Below, piece after piece: positions 22,893-34,705 of a stretch of DNA of 64,000 nucleotides. The stretch lies in NCBI GenBank assembly GCA_005406025.1, contig BGZK01001349.1:1-64000 (forward strand). The letters are read 5' to 3'. The notes beneath the pieces were generated by a model. The model saw only the letters and a program-made list of their open reading frames with translations. It ran no database searches and was not told where the DNA came from. Position 1 is the stretch's first letter, and every line of letters begins with the position of its first letter. Source of the DNA: Eumeta japonica. Taxonomy: Eukaryota; Arthropoda; Insecta; Lepidoptera; Psychidae. The translations under genes and the position numbers were made by a program.

Positions 22893-23202
22893 CAGTGTTT
22901 CCCAACGTGGTGCCCACGCTCCACAGGGGAGCAATTTGATAGATAAGGGGGGCGATTAAAAAATGGATTCAACACGACTTTAACCCTTTCGCTTTGGGTT
23001 ATTTAAATGCAATGCTAGATATTGGTGACAAATTTAACAAAAAAGGCAAATTCTTAAAAAAATGTTGTAAAATGTAAATAATTATTACTTAAGTATAATT
23101 TCGTTTGACGGTTCGTTTAAAGTTTACATATTATGTATGGGGAGAATAAAAATTTTAGAAATGTTAAGGTGGGGCATGGCCAAAAAAAGTCGGGAAACAC
23201 TG
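22893..23202. mobile_element. hAT-like non-autonomous element, about 310 bp
   Basis: It begins CAGTGTTTCCCAACGTGG and ends CGGGAAACACTG, inverted ends of the type seen in many hAT elements. The flanks ATATACAG and ATATAGTC agree in only five of eight bases, so the target duplication has decayed or the ends are slightly off. There is no coding capacity. Confidence 0.6.
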
Positions 23203-24716
23203 ATATAGTCACAGAAATTGCATTAAAATAATACATTTATCTCTGTAATGTAAAATTCTCCTGAAAAAAATTAGAATATTTTGATTTTTAACAATTGTTT
23301 TGTTTATAGAAAGAAGAAACATTTATTCGTTTACATTTACTGTACATTACCTCCGAACAGTTGGTGGTCTATGCCAAAACAAAAATTTTGTCCAATGGCC
23401 GTTAGTAAATAAAAGATTAAAAACCACTAATCCTGACATTTTTTTCCAGTCGTGATAAATTATTAGTACCTATTGTATGCGAACATTTGTACTTATCCCT
23501 AAACACTGACCATTGAGCAGAGATTACATAGCTACCTACCTATACCCGAACATCCCCCTACTTTAACACCTATCCTTATCAGCCACATAAAGTAATGCAA
23601 CTATTACATAGTCAAATAGGCTAGTTTTTTTTTTGTGTGTATTCGAACATTGTCTTACATTAAATATGAAATGACGAGCCTGGAACCAATATGGTCTATG
23701 TAACATTTTTATCAAAATCCACCTTTATGCATATTGCAACTTAAAAATATAAATTCTATTAGGTAGTATCTTTCAACATAAATGTCAATCATTATCTATT
23801 AAGTTACCATAAAAATGCATATATTTAATTTCATACAAATCTATAAACCCACAGTAAAGTCAAACGCATTGCCCTTGTTTTTACAGAATTTAATAATATT
23901 CTAGGCTCTTCAAATGTAATTAGCTTGCAAATGTCCATTTTGTAAAATTTTAATTTAAAATTTCTATAGTCGTGAATTCACTTTGATACAATAAACAAAG
24001 TTGTATACAACCCTCAGAGTGCAAGCCCTATTCACATCTGTCTAGTGTTTTTTAGGTTCAATTGTGACCATGGGCAGTTGACAAATAAGTTTTTAAAGTC
24101 AAATTAAGCCACTTTGCTTCTCTGAAAGAACATTAAACCATCCCTTCGGGATGTCACATTAGTAACAATGGTAATTAGTATCCAACCCACATTTGGTCAA
24201 TATAGATGAATAAAGTTCAAATCTCTCATCAAATGAAAAGGTTAAAAAATAATGCCTCAACAAAGGGGTAAAAAAACCTGAAGCTATATGAACCTATGTT
24301 AAAGCAATATTCTTTCAAAGGATATTTATATTGAATTGTTCAGAATATTTGGAATTCCTAGACAGTTTTTTTTGAATGCGTGTTAAAATCATGAATGTTT
24401 ATTATTTTATATAGTAAATGCTCACACAAATCTACTACAAATGCTGTTAAAATATATACTGAAGAAAATACAAAAGAACTTTTATGTTAGTATCAAAACA
24501 AAGTTGATAAATTAACCTGAGCATCAAATCACCAACCCATACAAATATGTAACTATTTATCTAATTTTTTACAGAAGAATTTGTATCATATGATTTTTTA
24601 ACTTATACATATATAGACATACATATACAAAAATTACATAGATATTTTTACAACTGTATTAACATATGAAATAAGAACTATTTTACTACCATAATTATTT
24701 TCTTTCTTTTTAACAA
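23203..24716. other. Intergenic DNA, nothing recognised
   Basis: No protein-like frame, RNA gene or clear repeat boundary. Confidence 0.5.
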
Positions 24717-25315
24717 AAACTAGCCTTCACCTGTGGCTCCATTCATGTGAACTATGAACAAATTCTTCCACATTTTATATCAACCCATCACTCTATCAAC
24801 TATGAGCCCTATGATGCTTCTTTCTATTTCTGTCCTGACTTTGCTTTTGATTTCAATTCTGGTCCCGATCTAAATTTCAGTTCTGTTTCAAAATATGCAT
24901 AATTCATGAATGACTTCACCCATGTGGACATACTATGAATTATTTCATGTTTTAAATAGATCAATAACATTATCAACCGATTCTGATTTCAATCCTGTCC
25001 TCAATTCCATACCAGAAAAACTCATATTCTTTCACTTTAAACATGCATAATGCCACATTTTTCTTCATTATGAAAGAATCTTACTTACGCTCTTGATCCT
25101 CATTCCAATCCTGCTCAGTTTTGTACCTAAACCTCTCTTGAACATTGTTTTAACCAATAACTAATCAGCATGAGTAACAAACTCATTCTACCGTCATACA
25201 AGCGAAACCGCAAGTAAAAGTTTGTATCTTTATAAATCACAGCCTATATGTTGTTCTATATTACTCTAAATATGTCAGATGATTCTGTTCAGCCATTAAA
25301 GAGTAACTGATCAAT
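24717..25315 (-). repeat. Lepidopteran 'TATTATAAA...GCCGCGG' repeat, copy B
   Basis: Read on the minus strand, it contains 'ttactctttaatggctgaacagaatcatct', 'tttataaagatacaaacttttacttgcggtttcgcttg' and a terminal 'gagccacaggtgaaggctagt', in the same order as copy A at 20805-21412. The interior is again rich in GATC/GAATC words. Confidence 0.5.
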
Positions 25316-25780
25316 TAACATTCAAATATAGAAACTTTCACATTTAAAATATAGGATATTGATTCTCTTAGAAACACTAATGTTTTCAAATTAATGATAA
25401 ATAGATGAAAACCGTAATTCCATTGAAAAACCATTACTACTATAAAACTTGATTTGATTAGTTTTAAATTTTGTACTTGATCATTACTAACTATTGAAAA
25501 ACTAAATAATTTTATTGAAAGCCAAAGCAATATTCAAAGACACTACATTCAATATAATAAATAAATTGTTTATTATATTGTTCACAATGAAAAAGAAATA
25601 AAAAGAATAATAAGAATTAATCTGATCTCCATAACCACCATATATTTGTGTACGAAATATAAATGATAAGAAGATTGTAACTAATTACATGCTGAAGGGC
25701 TAGCTAGACAAGTCAATTCTAACTTGCTATTGATTATGGAATACAAGACACAAAATAAAAGCACACCATCAAATGGATGT

Positions 25781-25786
25781 TTTATT
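25781..25786 (-). terminator. Likely polyadenylation signal of mRpL42
   Basis: AATAAA on the minus strand, 305 bases after the mRpL42 stop codon. Confidence 0.4.
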
Positions 25787-26090
25787 ATTCAATTATCAAA
25801 CACATTTAATTCTAATCTCAGGAAGCAAACATGAATTACATTTCTCTAGAGAAAAATGAATGTTTTAGCAGTCAGAAAAATAAAGCATCAGATTTCCAAA
25901 GATGCTATTTTTAATGCAATATTGTAATTTTATAAAATGCTATGTAAAAGCTTAACTATGTATATGATTTTGGGATTATATGAAATCTTTCTAATGTTAA
26001 CCTATTGTATACATCTCTTCATAACAGTTAATTACTACACATGTAAATTTATATGTAATGTGACTAATTTAAATTAAGACTGAAACAATA

Positions 26091-26435
26091 TTACAAGTAC
26101 GGGCGATTCATTTCGCCCTTTCTGGCTTTCTTATCTCTTGCTCTTGGAAACCATCGATGTTTGGTCGTCAATGTCAAACTACATAATTGTTGGCGAGCCA
26201 TTTCTGGGGTAAGTTCTTTAAATACTCTTTTGACTTCATTAATGTCACTCATTTTCAAGACAGAATCGTCCTTTTTAATTTCTTCAGGAAGAGGTCTTGA
26301 GAATTCATACGGAAAATTTGGTTCACGATGAAGTGCCACAATAGTAGAACCATCATCAGTAATAACAATTTTTTTATAATGCCGAACTAAAACATCGCTA
26401 TACTTAAAGCTAAATCTCTTTAACAGTATGCTCAT
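26091..26435 (-). CDS. mRpL42: Mitochondrial ribosomal protein L42
   Basis: This single coding exon of 114 residues is a structural protein of the mitochondrial large ribosomal subunit, made in the cytosol and imported. The basic N-terminus (MSILLKRFSFKYSDVLVRHY) would act as a matrix-targeting region. The diagnostic block is LTTKHRWFPRARDKKARK near the C-terminus, matching the TTKHRW(Y/F)P motif of MRPL42. DDGSTIVALHREPNFPYEFSRPLP in the middle matches the family's 'PYEHTKP' region. I start at the ATG at 26435; the frame stays open upstream but offers only a TTG, at 26528. The length is near the insect protein (about 120) and below human (142). A TTACAG acceptor at 26589 suggests a 5' UTR intron. 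No neighbouring gene is related. Confidence 0.92.
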   Translation of the reverse strand: MSILLKRFSFKYSDVLVRHYKKIVITDDGSTIVALHREPNFPYEFSRPLPEEIKKDDSVLKMSDINEVKRVFKELTPEMARQQLCSLTLTTKHRWFPRARDKKARKGEMNRPYL

Positions 26436-27765
26436 AGTATTATTTTCTTTAAAAATTAATTGAAGTAAATTAAGAAGCAGACCATTCAGTCTATCAATCA
26501 AACAAGTCAATAACTTCAAAAATGTCAACAGCTCTCAATCGGCGTCTATTATCCAACTGCATTGATAAATCAACCTAATAAATCATAGCTGTAAGTAATA
26601 GTTAATGATTAAATTTACAGAATACAGATAACTATGTATTTATATATTTGACCTAACTACTCAATCAATCGGTTAGGTACCTATTGTTATGTGGAATTAC
26701 CTGTGTATATGAATCTTATCACAGAATACCTTACTTAATATATGCACACAGAGAACCCTCTGAATAAATTTCTGAGTTTTGAAGGCTAGCACTAAAAGTA
26801 AAAACGTAATTTGCAAAAAAAATCCGCAAGATTTTACAAATAATGAATAGAGAATCTGTCAATTCTTACAGATTAGGCTAACAAATTACATTTTTACTTG
26901 TAATGCAACCCATCGTTTCGATAGTCGATTAACATTGAGAAATGAGTTTGTGACTATATGTAAATAACTGACATATAAATTCAGTTTGTTTTTATTTCTG
27001 GTAGGTACTGAGTCCATATCAAATATTATTTTTCTGAAACATTTCTCTGACAGATAAGGCGATCACGTGTGCAATGCGGCATTCGATCTGTAGCTCGCAA
27101 CTTCCACAGGCGTGCCGTAGTTCTTTTCAGAATTGTCTTTATGGTTAGCACGTACGTTGTAGGTCGCCATTAAAACCGTCTCAAATCATTGCGCTTACCT
27201 TAGAGGGACAGATATTTCCGCAGAGGGTGATTCCCTGTCAAAATGCTCTAAGAGTCGAAGTGGACACTTACTTCTTGATCCGGTTCTACAAAGGCCTGTT
27301 CATTAATTATTTAAGGTTCCCGAGGGGAGGGGGTTTAAAAATTTCTACATACCCATATTTCGGAGGGAGTGGGATTGAGACCATTCTTACGTAATATTTT
27401 ATAAATCGAAATGTGCGTTTTCTTACTTAGAGTGATGGATTGTCGGGAACAAAGAGTTGGGTAAAACAACTACTTTTTATGTACAATTCCCTTTGTATAA
27501 TTTTTTATTTGAATTTAATACATTTATTTATTTTAAGAAAAATATTATTCGCTTGTAATTTGTTTGAGAGATTTGTTTTCTTATTTTGAGGTTATTTAAA
27601 TACTTCCCTTCAATTATAATACACAGTTTCCAAAGATTAGACAATAATCTGATAATGACATAATCGTATTCTAAATTTATTAATATTGTAATGAAATATC
27701 GCAAATTATATACAAAAAAAATTAAAATCTTTGATTTATGTCAAATTGTGAGTTTTAGTGTATTT
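26436..27765. other. Upstream region of mRpL42
   Basis: It contains the 5' UTR of mRpL42 and presumably its promoter. A less AT-rich patch at about 27055-27260 is the best candidate for a first non-coding exon or promoter, but no element is certain. A purine-rich GGGAGG patch at 27313-27372 is of unknown nature. Confidence 0.35.
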
Positions 27766-27769
27766 GATC

Positions 27770-30440
27770 CTTTTTTAAAACCACTGAAGCTTATTATCTA
27801 AAGTAAGACCTAGGAATACAGTAGTGTTAACAATCTCTAATTCCTCGTTTCTTATTAAAATAGAACCAGATGCATGTTTTACATTCGGAAGTGAGAATCT
27901 CACACATTTTGTTTTCTTCCTATATAGAAGTAAATTATTTAGAATAAATTATTTTTAAATTTTGGAGATAGCAATGTTCACATCGCCATAATCGAGAGGA
28001 AGTCTTTTAACTTGGAATAATAATGAGGTATCATCTGCAAAGAGTACTCTCATGAATATCCTTAAGAAGGCTTAGTAAGTCATTAATTTAACCTAAAAAC
28101 AGAAATGGACCGAGGATCGATCCCTGTGGCATTCCCATATGGACCACGGATCTAGACGATCTCCTATTATTGAAATCAACCTTCTGAATCCTATTAGTCA
28201 AATATGATTCCAGTAGATCGAATGCACAACTCGTAACTCCATAATGATGTAGCTTCCTGATCAGTTTTTCATAATTTATACAGTCGAACGCCTTGGATAA
28301 ATCATAAAACACTCCTATCACATTCAGCAAATCCTCCTAGGTTTCAAAATTTTTCTCAACAAGCTCACCACCGACATCGATTGATGAGCAACCCCGTGTG
28401 AAACCAAACTGTTTTTTGGACATTAGATTATTACTATATAAACGTAGTAGAAGTTAATTTAGGATCAACTTTTCAAAAATTTTACTTAATTCCGGCAGTG
28501 CAGGCCTAAAGTTAGTGGGGTTCGATTTACTGCCGCCTTTGAATATGGGAATAAGTTTGCTTTTTTTTCATCAGATCAGGTAACATGCCATCATCCAAAT
28601 ATTCATCAAAAACAAGCGCCAAATGCGGTACAATACAATCAATAACGGAATTTACAATTTTAACTGACAGACCATGGAGATCAGCAGACTTTTTCATATC
28701 CAGCGACTTAAATGCCTTAATAATGTCTTCTGAATTTACATATTTAAATTCTAAATTAATATAAATAGGCGGAATATTTTCCTTCGTTAAAGGTTCGGCA
28801 AGAGTGGGAGATGCATTGAGAGATTTGGGAGTCGAAATTGGAATGTTAGTGAAAAATGTTTGAAAGGCTTCGGCAACTTCTGTATTTTTTTAGAATTTTA
28901 TCATTTATCTTAATTTAAAGTCAAAATCGCGACCTTTTATTTTGCCTATTTCGTTCTTTATGTGACACTTCAAGTGGTTTTCATAAAATTTTTGCTGTTC
29001 TTTATTTTACTATTAATATAATTCGCTTTAGCCGCAATACAAACACGTTCAAATGTTTTTGAACAGTTTTTAACATACTCAACAAATCTCTCGCTTTTGT
29101 TGTGTATGTTCTTTCGTCATAAAGAACATACAATCTTTTCCTACTTATGTCTATTCCCACTGTTGTACAATCACTGAACGATAATGACTCATTTACTTTT
29201 ATAATTGTCGTTTGGAAAATATTGTCTTATTCCTATTTTATTATATAAAATATTGAGTTGTAAAACTTACTAGAGTTGTTACAGCATTGTAGTCCCAGAA
29301 TCCTCTGCATGGCACATTTTACAAATTCTACCAATCGTTTTTCGTTCACTGGAATGCGCTTTAGAACATTTTTTAGATTTCCTTTACCGGTATTTTAAAA
29401 GATGCTATTTGACCACTATGGCCTAATTTTAAATTATTGATAATATATTTCTGAAGTAGTTGAATATTTTCATAAATATTATTAAAACATGCCTTAGAGA
29501 CACACGTGGTTCTTCTAGGCTTCAAAAAAAGGTTTGACAGATTGTAACACCCAAAGAACTCCAGAATTCTACCGCTGTGATTGGTGATATCTAATAAGTT
29601 TACATTTAAGTCATCACTTATTACAAAATATTTACTTTTACGACTTATCTTATACAAGGCTCTATCCATAATCGATTCAAACAATTCGTAAGAAGAATGA
29701 GGGGGCCTATATACGCTCATCACAATAAGCCGCTCTAGTACCACACAGGCTATCTCTACAACCCGCTCAGCAGAGACGCCCACAATATCATTCTTTCTTT
29801 GAATTTGAAATTATTACGGATTAAAATGAAGAAACCGCCATGTAATAAATTCTACCTGCTGAAGAAGTCTGCAACCTGGTGATTAGGAAAGCTAAAGAGA
29901 AACTGACCGTTCCTGAGCCATCGTTCCGTAATATATAGTATATCAATATTGGCACTGTGCATAAACAGGTCAACCTCTAACTCTTTATTTGTCATGTCCT
30001 AAATATTCTTATGCACCAGGTTAAGAATACAATTATTTAAATTAATGAATTTTCTAATCATTACATTAGGGCGAAATTGACGCAATAGCACTTTCTTTGA
30101 TAATATGTTAGAGCTACTCTCAACACTCTTAACAATCGATGTATTGAAATTTAGGTCGAAGGAATCTGCAAATTCCCTTTTGCCGAGAAAATCCTGTTTA
30201 TTTTGAATTTCTAAGTTAGGGTCTCTCTCTGTTGAAAGAGTCTCTGTCTCTAATGAGAGAGAGACTCTTTTGACTGGGAAAGGAGGGAATGCCCTCCTTT
30301 CCCCGGTTGGCATCCTTACACATGGCGATGGCTTCCAGGTAGTGGTCGTGAAAGTTGAGGGTACAATCTTACTGTCCCTATAGCATATTGCTTCCCCTTT
30401 CCTTCTACTCCTAAGTGGGTTGGAAGCTATCCTCTTCATG
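27770..30440 (-). mobile_element. Jockey-type LINE relic with endonuclease and RT, 3' end missing
   Basis: Reading the minus strand downward: an upstream gag-like frame (30439-29999) runs into the endonuclease start, DILYITERWLR near 29940, then LIVMSVYRPPHSSYELFE (29727-29677) and YFVISDDLNVNLLD (29627-29586), the DLNV.LLD block of the APE-type nuclease. The RT follows with SADLHGLSVKI near 28690, KQFGFTRGCSSIDV near 28400, VFYDLSKAFDCINY (28310-28269) and GMPQGSILGPFLFL (28128-28087), and a damaged ADD motif after 28060. Many frameshifts and stops make it dead. It breaks off after FLGLTLD..LQW near 27775, so the RT C-terminus and 3' UTR are absent, which is unusual because LINEs normally lose their 5' ends. 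Confidence 0.85.
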
Positions 30441-30444
30441 CTTG

Positions 30445-32780
30445 TGAGACCTTATTTTGTACTCGGTAACTTTAATTTCGTTGACATAATACATAAATTT
30501 GATCGTTGTATCTTGAAAAATACCGCCCCAACGCGGCCTACTAGGTCGCATTCGAGCCTCATTGCCTTGAACGTACCTCTTTGCTCTCTTGACCTAGCCT
30601 CAGGATACTTATGATAGCGATGGACAGGAAATCCTGGTCATTATTAAACTTTCTAATAAACTCATCTTTTACCTAAAAGAATTATCCCCCTAATAAAATA
30701 TAATTAAAGGATGCTGATTGAAATGGTTACAGGATCAGCTCGACTATAGGTTTGTTAAACTACCTAAGCTATTTATTTCAGACCCAATTATTATTTCCTG
30801 TACCAATCTCTGTTCGAAATTACGTTATTAGTCAAATCATGTTTCCACTAAAGAAAAAATCTGTGGTAGGCATTTTTTCGCCTCCGTGGTGGGATCAAGA
30901 ATGTACACGAGCTGTTGAGAAGACAAGAGGAGCTGAAATTCTATACTGTTGGAACATGTCCCAAGAAAACGTCAACAACCTTTCCAAGATGCGTGCCAAG
31001 TCCAAGCGGCTTCTTCATAGGAAAAAGTTAGAAGGATAGCGCAGCCTCTATGAGTCTATTTCGTCTGATTTTTCTTTCCACACAGTCTGGATTCAAGATT
31101 GTAAATTTCATGGCTCTTTTTCCGCGGCAGTTTCCCCTTGTCTGAACACTGCTGAGTAGATCAACCGGTTCATAAATAATATTGGCTCCTCATTTGTTTC
31201 CGATCTAAATTAAAAACCATATACTTACTCTTGCCCTCACACAAAGAGTCTGGATGCTCTCTTTTCAGTGTATGAATATAAATTAGTTCTTACTTGATTG
31301 AAAGATTCAGCCCCTGACATTGATGACATCCCTTACTCGTTTCTAGTTAACACTTCTTATCAGGTACTGTCTTACAACCTGAATATAGTTAATTCGATTA
31401 GGATTATAGTCAACATTCCTAATATGTACCTGGAAGACATAGACTATAATCCCAATACTTAAAAACAAAGGGAATCTAGACGACCCCGCTACAAATCGCC
31501 CGATCGCGTTGTCCCATGTTTTAGAGAAGATTGCTGAACACTTATTTAAGAATTGATTGGAGTGGATTACTTAGAGCCACGGCCTCCTGTCTAATACTCA
31601 GTGTGGATTCAAAAATGGTAGGATCACTATGGACAGCCTCAGCAAATTCTTGTCAAATATTCGTGTATCCTCCGTCCAAGGAAAATCTGTTATAGCAGTT
31701 TTTCTTGATCTCTCCCCTCCATATGATAATGTACATCTTCCGATCCTCAGAAACATCTTCACAAGCTGAGGACGCTAGTTTGCGTGTGAGGTTGAGTGAC
31801 TTTATCTTTAATCTATTTACTGAGAGAAGAATACTTCTTCGTATCGGTGATGAAGTGAACTAATTTCGCGATTGGTATGAAGGGTCTTCCTCAAGAGTCT
31901 GTATTGAGCTCACTTTTACATAATTTGTATACTTCTGACCTAGAGTTGTCAATATCCTCATGTAAAATTCCTTAATAAGCTGCTGACCTACACCTGTACT
32001 TTTCTGATACTTCTGTCTTCAATGAGGGCTCAGTACTGTCTGAGTCCTTGCAGTTTTTGCAGTCCAACTTCACACCCTTAGAATGAAGTGGAGAGAAAGT
32101 AACGTGGTTGTTTCCACGAGGAGGAGAACGATGCTGGATATGTGCAGCGTCCTGGGGTAACAGGTTTCACTATATAAATTCTATTAAATTTCTTGGATTT
32201 ATTCTTGACTCCAAATTATTGGGATCATTGTAACCAAGTCCTCAAAAAAGTGGAGAAAAATATTAACATTCTATCTGGTATTTTGAAAATCCGAAAATTG
32301 CATATATCATATGAATTACATATGAAAATAAAATGAAATCTACTTCCATTTTGGCTGCCGAATGGCCTTTTTTTGTTTAAAAAGTGGCTGCTTTTTTTGT
32401 GTACTCATTATTGGTTGATTTCCAAAAAGCTTAAAGGTTTCCGTTATTCCCATATTCAACCCACCATCCTTGCTAAGCCTTAAATTTAAATTTAGCAAAC
32501 GAGCTACATAAACCATCTGCAGGATGAAACTTAGTTATTACTTCTCTCCTAGCTAAACTTCGCTTCAAAAACTCATCGGTATACGAATGCGATCAAGATG
32601 GCGGAGAGTTAAACCACATCTTTCTTTCCTGTCCTTTGTATGATCGCCATTATCTTCTGTTCTCTCGCTTAGACTCTGGTGTTCCTTTTCTAACTAACAT
32701 TCCTACTTTCCTATCCTGTGCCTCTAAATAACTCCTATTCTTCTTTGTCTCATTTATTAGTCAAAATAACATAAAATTGT
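30445..32780 (+). mobile_element. Second LINE type (R1/I-like), decayed
   Basis: Plus-strand frames give a possible endonuclease scrap (PYFVLGNFN near 30450), then SPPWWDQECTRAVEKTRGAE (30882-30941), the linker seen between endonuclease and RT in many insect LINEs. RT fragments follow: DSAPDIDDIPYSFL near 31307 and an 'AVFLDLSPPYDNV'-like A motif near 31697-31735. A C-terminal ECDQDGGELNHIFLSCPLYD (32586-32645) holds a zinc-knuckle-like Cys-His array. Stops interrupt every part. It stands head-to-head with the LINE at 27770-30440, and the exact 5' junction is unclear. Confidence 0.65.
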
Positions 32781-32939
32781 AACTAAAATATTTACCCTAT
32801 ATATATATACTATGGATTCGATATTACATCTTTTAGCAAATATTCACAATGTTTTTTTAGAACAATTTTGTCAAAGTAACTATAACAAAAATGTATAAAT
32901 GAAAATATACTTATAAACACAACCCTAATAAATATTAGA

Positions 32940-33095
32940 TCAGTCTGCAAGTGCGGTGCGGTCGTTCGTGGCGCGTCTCTAAGAACTGTTATCAGTACAA
33001 GTTCGCGACTGCGAATTGGATTACTGACCGACCGAACGGTGCGTACGCGGTTGGCCACCAAGCACCCTGCTGCGGCGCGTTGCTTACACAACAGC
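32940..33095. other. GC-rich island of unknown origin
   Basis: About 150 bases with many CG dinucleotides (GCGGTGCGGTCG, CGACCGAACGG, GCGGCGCG) stand in otherwise AT-rich DNA. It could be an LTR or promoter fragment of a transposon, or a real promoter. No gene start is visible beside it. Confidence 0.35.
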
Positions 33096-34705
33096 TGTTC
33101 TAAGGTTATTAAGACGACATTTCTATGTAGATATTTTAAGCTGTTTTTCTCAGAGACGAATAGTTCAATGATTATGATTACTTTGGCAAAATTATTTTAT
33201 AAGTGGAGGAGATTTTGAATATTTGCGAAAAGATACATGATAAAATCCAATGTTTTTCCTTATCAATTTTTTTTTCTTTACTTATCTCTTTTTCCACAAC
33301 TCTGAACGATTAGATTCTGGCTATATTTTTTTCTTATTCCGTAACGAGAAAATATTTTTATTTCATATGCGAGTAAAGCTGGTACATATATGTAGTCTTC
33401 TATATGTATGCCATTATTAAAGAAATAAAGTGAAGTGAACACAATCTCTATATTTACAACTTATTCTATTAAAAATTCTCTTTTAAGAACTTTTGCTTGG
33501 AATAAAATTATTGAATGAAATTATTATTATATTGCAAAATTATTTAATATTCATATAATACATTATATAACTCGGATAAAAATAGGGATAAATTATTTGT
33601 ACAACGTACAATATTGGGTATATGGGCTCAACTGCGTCAACGACCATGTTTAGGGTAGTGTTAGAGCTATCACAGCTTTCGGCTGCATAAGAAGTCGTCC
33701 ACATGAGCATCTGCAAACATGTCCCAAGCGCTATAGAAGTTGTACACCTCATCCTAAAAGCATTTATGCATCTAAGGGACGCGCATAAAAATATCTTACG
33801 AGCTCTCATAAAGTCGTTCTTTTTTGCTAGTTTATATAATTTCAATGCGACAGTCGAAGCAGAAACCCATCGGAACTCTTTAAGCAGTAGAAATAAAGTG
33901 AATTAATTGATTGTGGCAGTAAACGTGAATGTAATCTGCATGAATTGTAAAACTTTTATATTACTTATAAAAAATATGAATCATTTATATAGCTTTTATA
34001 AATTGAAAATGTAAAGACCTTGGAATAAGTAACTATGGATAATAAATTTGGGAACAGAACTAGTATTTCACGTGTTCCATACAAAACTAAAGGAGATGGC
34101 TGCAAATTATATTAAACGTGGTTTAATGTATTATAAAGTTATAATTACTCTATAATTAAATTATGTGAAACAAATAACTTTTATAAATATAAAGAAAACT
34201 TCTTTCAAAAACCTACTTAAATAATTAGTTGTTTTGAGTGTCGGTTCCAGCTAAAATAAGACAAAATAAAAGACAAAAGAAAATGTCCTTATAAAAATGA
34301 ATAACCAATGTGAAGTATTGAGTGAATACATATCTTCTTCTTCTAAGTAAACACAACTACGTTTGATTCATGTTTAGTTGGAAATACCTCCAAAAATAAG
34401 TAATTACTTAGATTTTTGAAATTTTTTTACAAAAATTAATTTTTTATTTTCTGTCATCTTGATAGAAAGTTGGCTATTAACTAAAGTACTCTGTGGTCTG
34501 AAAGTTATTGACATTTCATTATTCGTTATTTAATTATTCTTGTTCTGTGGTGTATTGCGGGTTGTGTTTTTGTTTATAATGTATAAGTGTATTTTATCGT
34601 GAATGTTTGTTTTTGTTGTTACATAATAATTGAATTAGTGTATTTTTCTTACAAGTAAGTGGGGATTTGAAAGTACAAGGAAATAAACATCCTATATCTA
34701 TTTTC
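33096..34705. other. Region upstream of MCRS1
   Basis: A moderately GC-balanced patch at 33600-33890 is open on both strands but has no recognisable motif. The immediate 5' region of MCRS1 (34480-34705) presumably holds its 5' UTR; a possible donor (ACAA|GTAAGT) lies at about 34650. No further feature is supported. Confidence 0.35.

Noticed and set aside
26436..26528. N-terminal extension of mRpL42 by 31 residues
   Set aside because: The upstream frame has no ATG (it would need the TTG at 26528), and the peptide is Leu-rich and unlike the family. The ATG at 26435 gives a normal length.
33540..33906. Overlapping open frames on both strands
   Set aside because: No recognisable motif on either strand, and neither connects to MCRS1 or to a plausible splice model.
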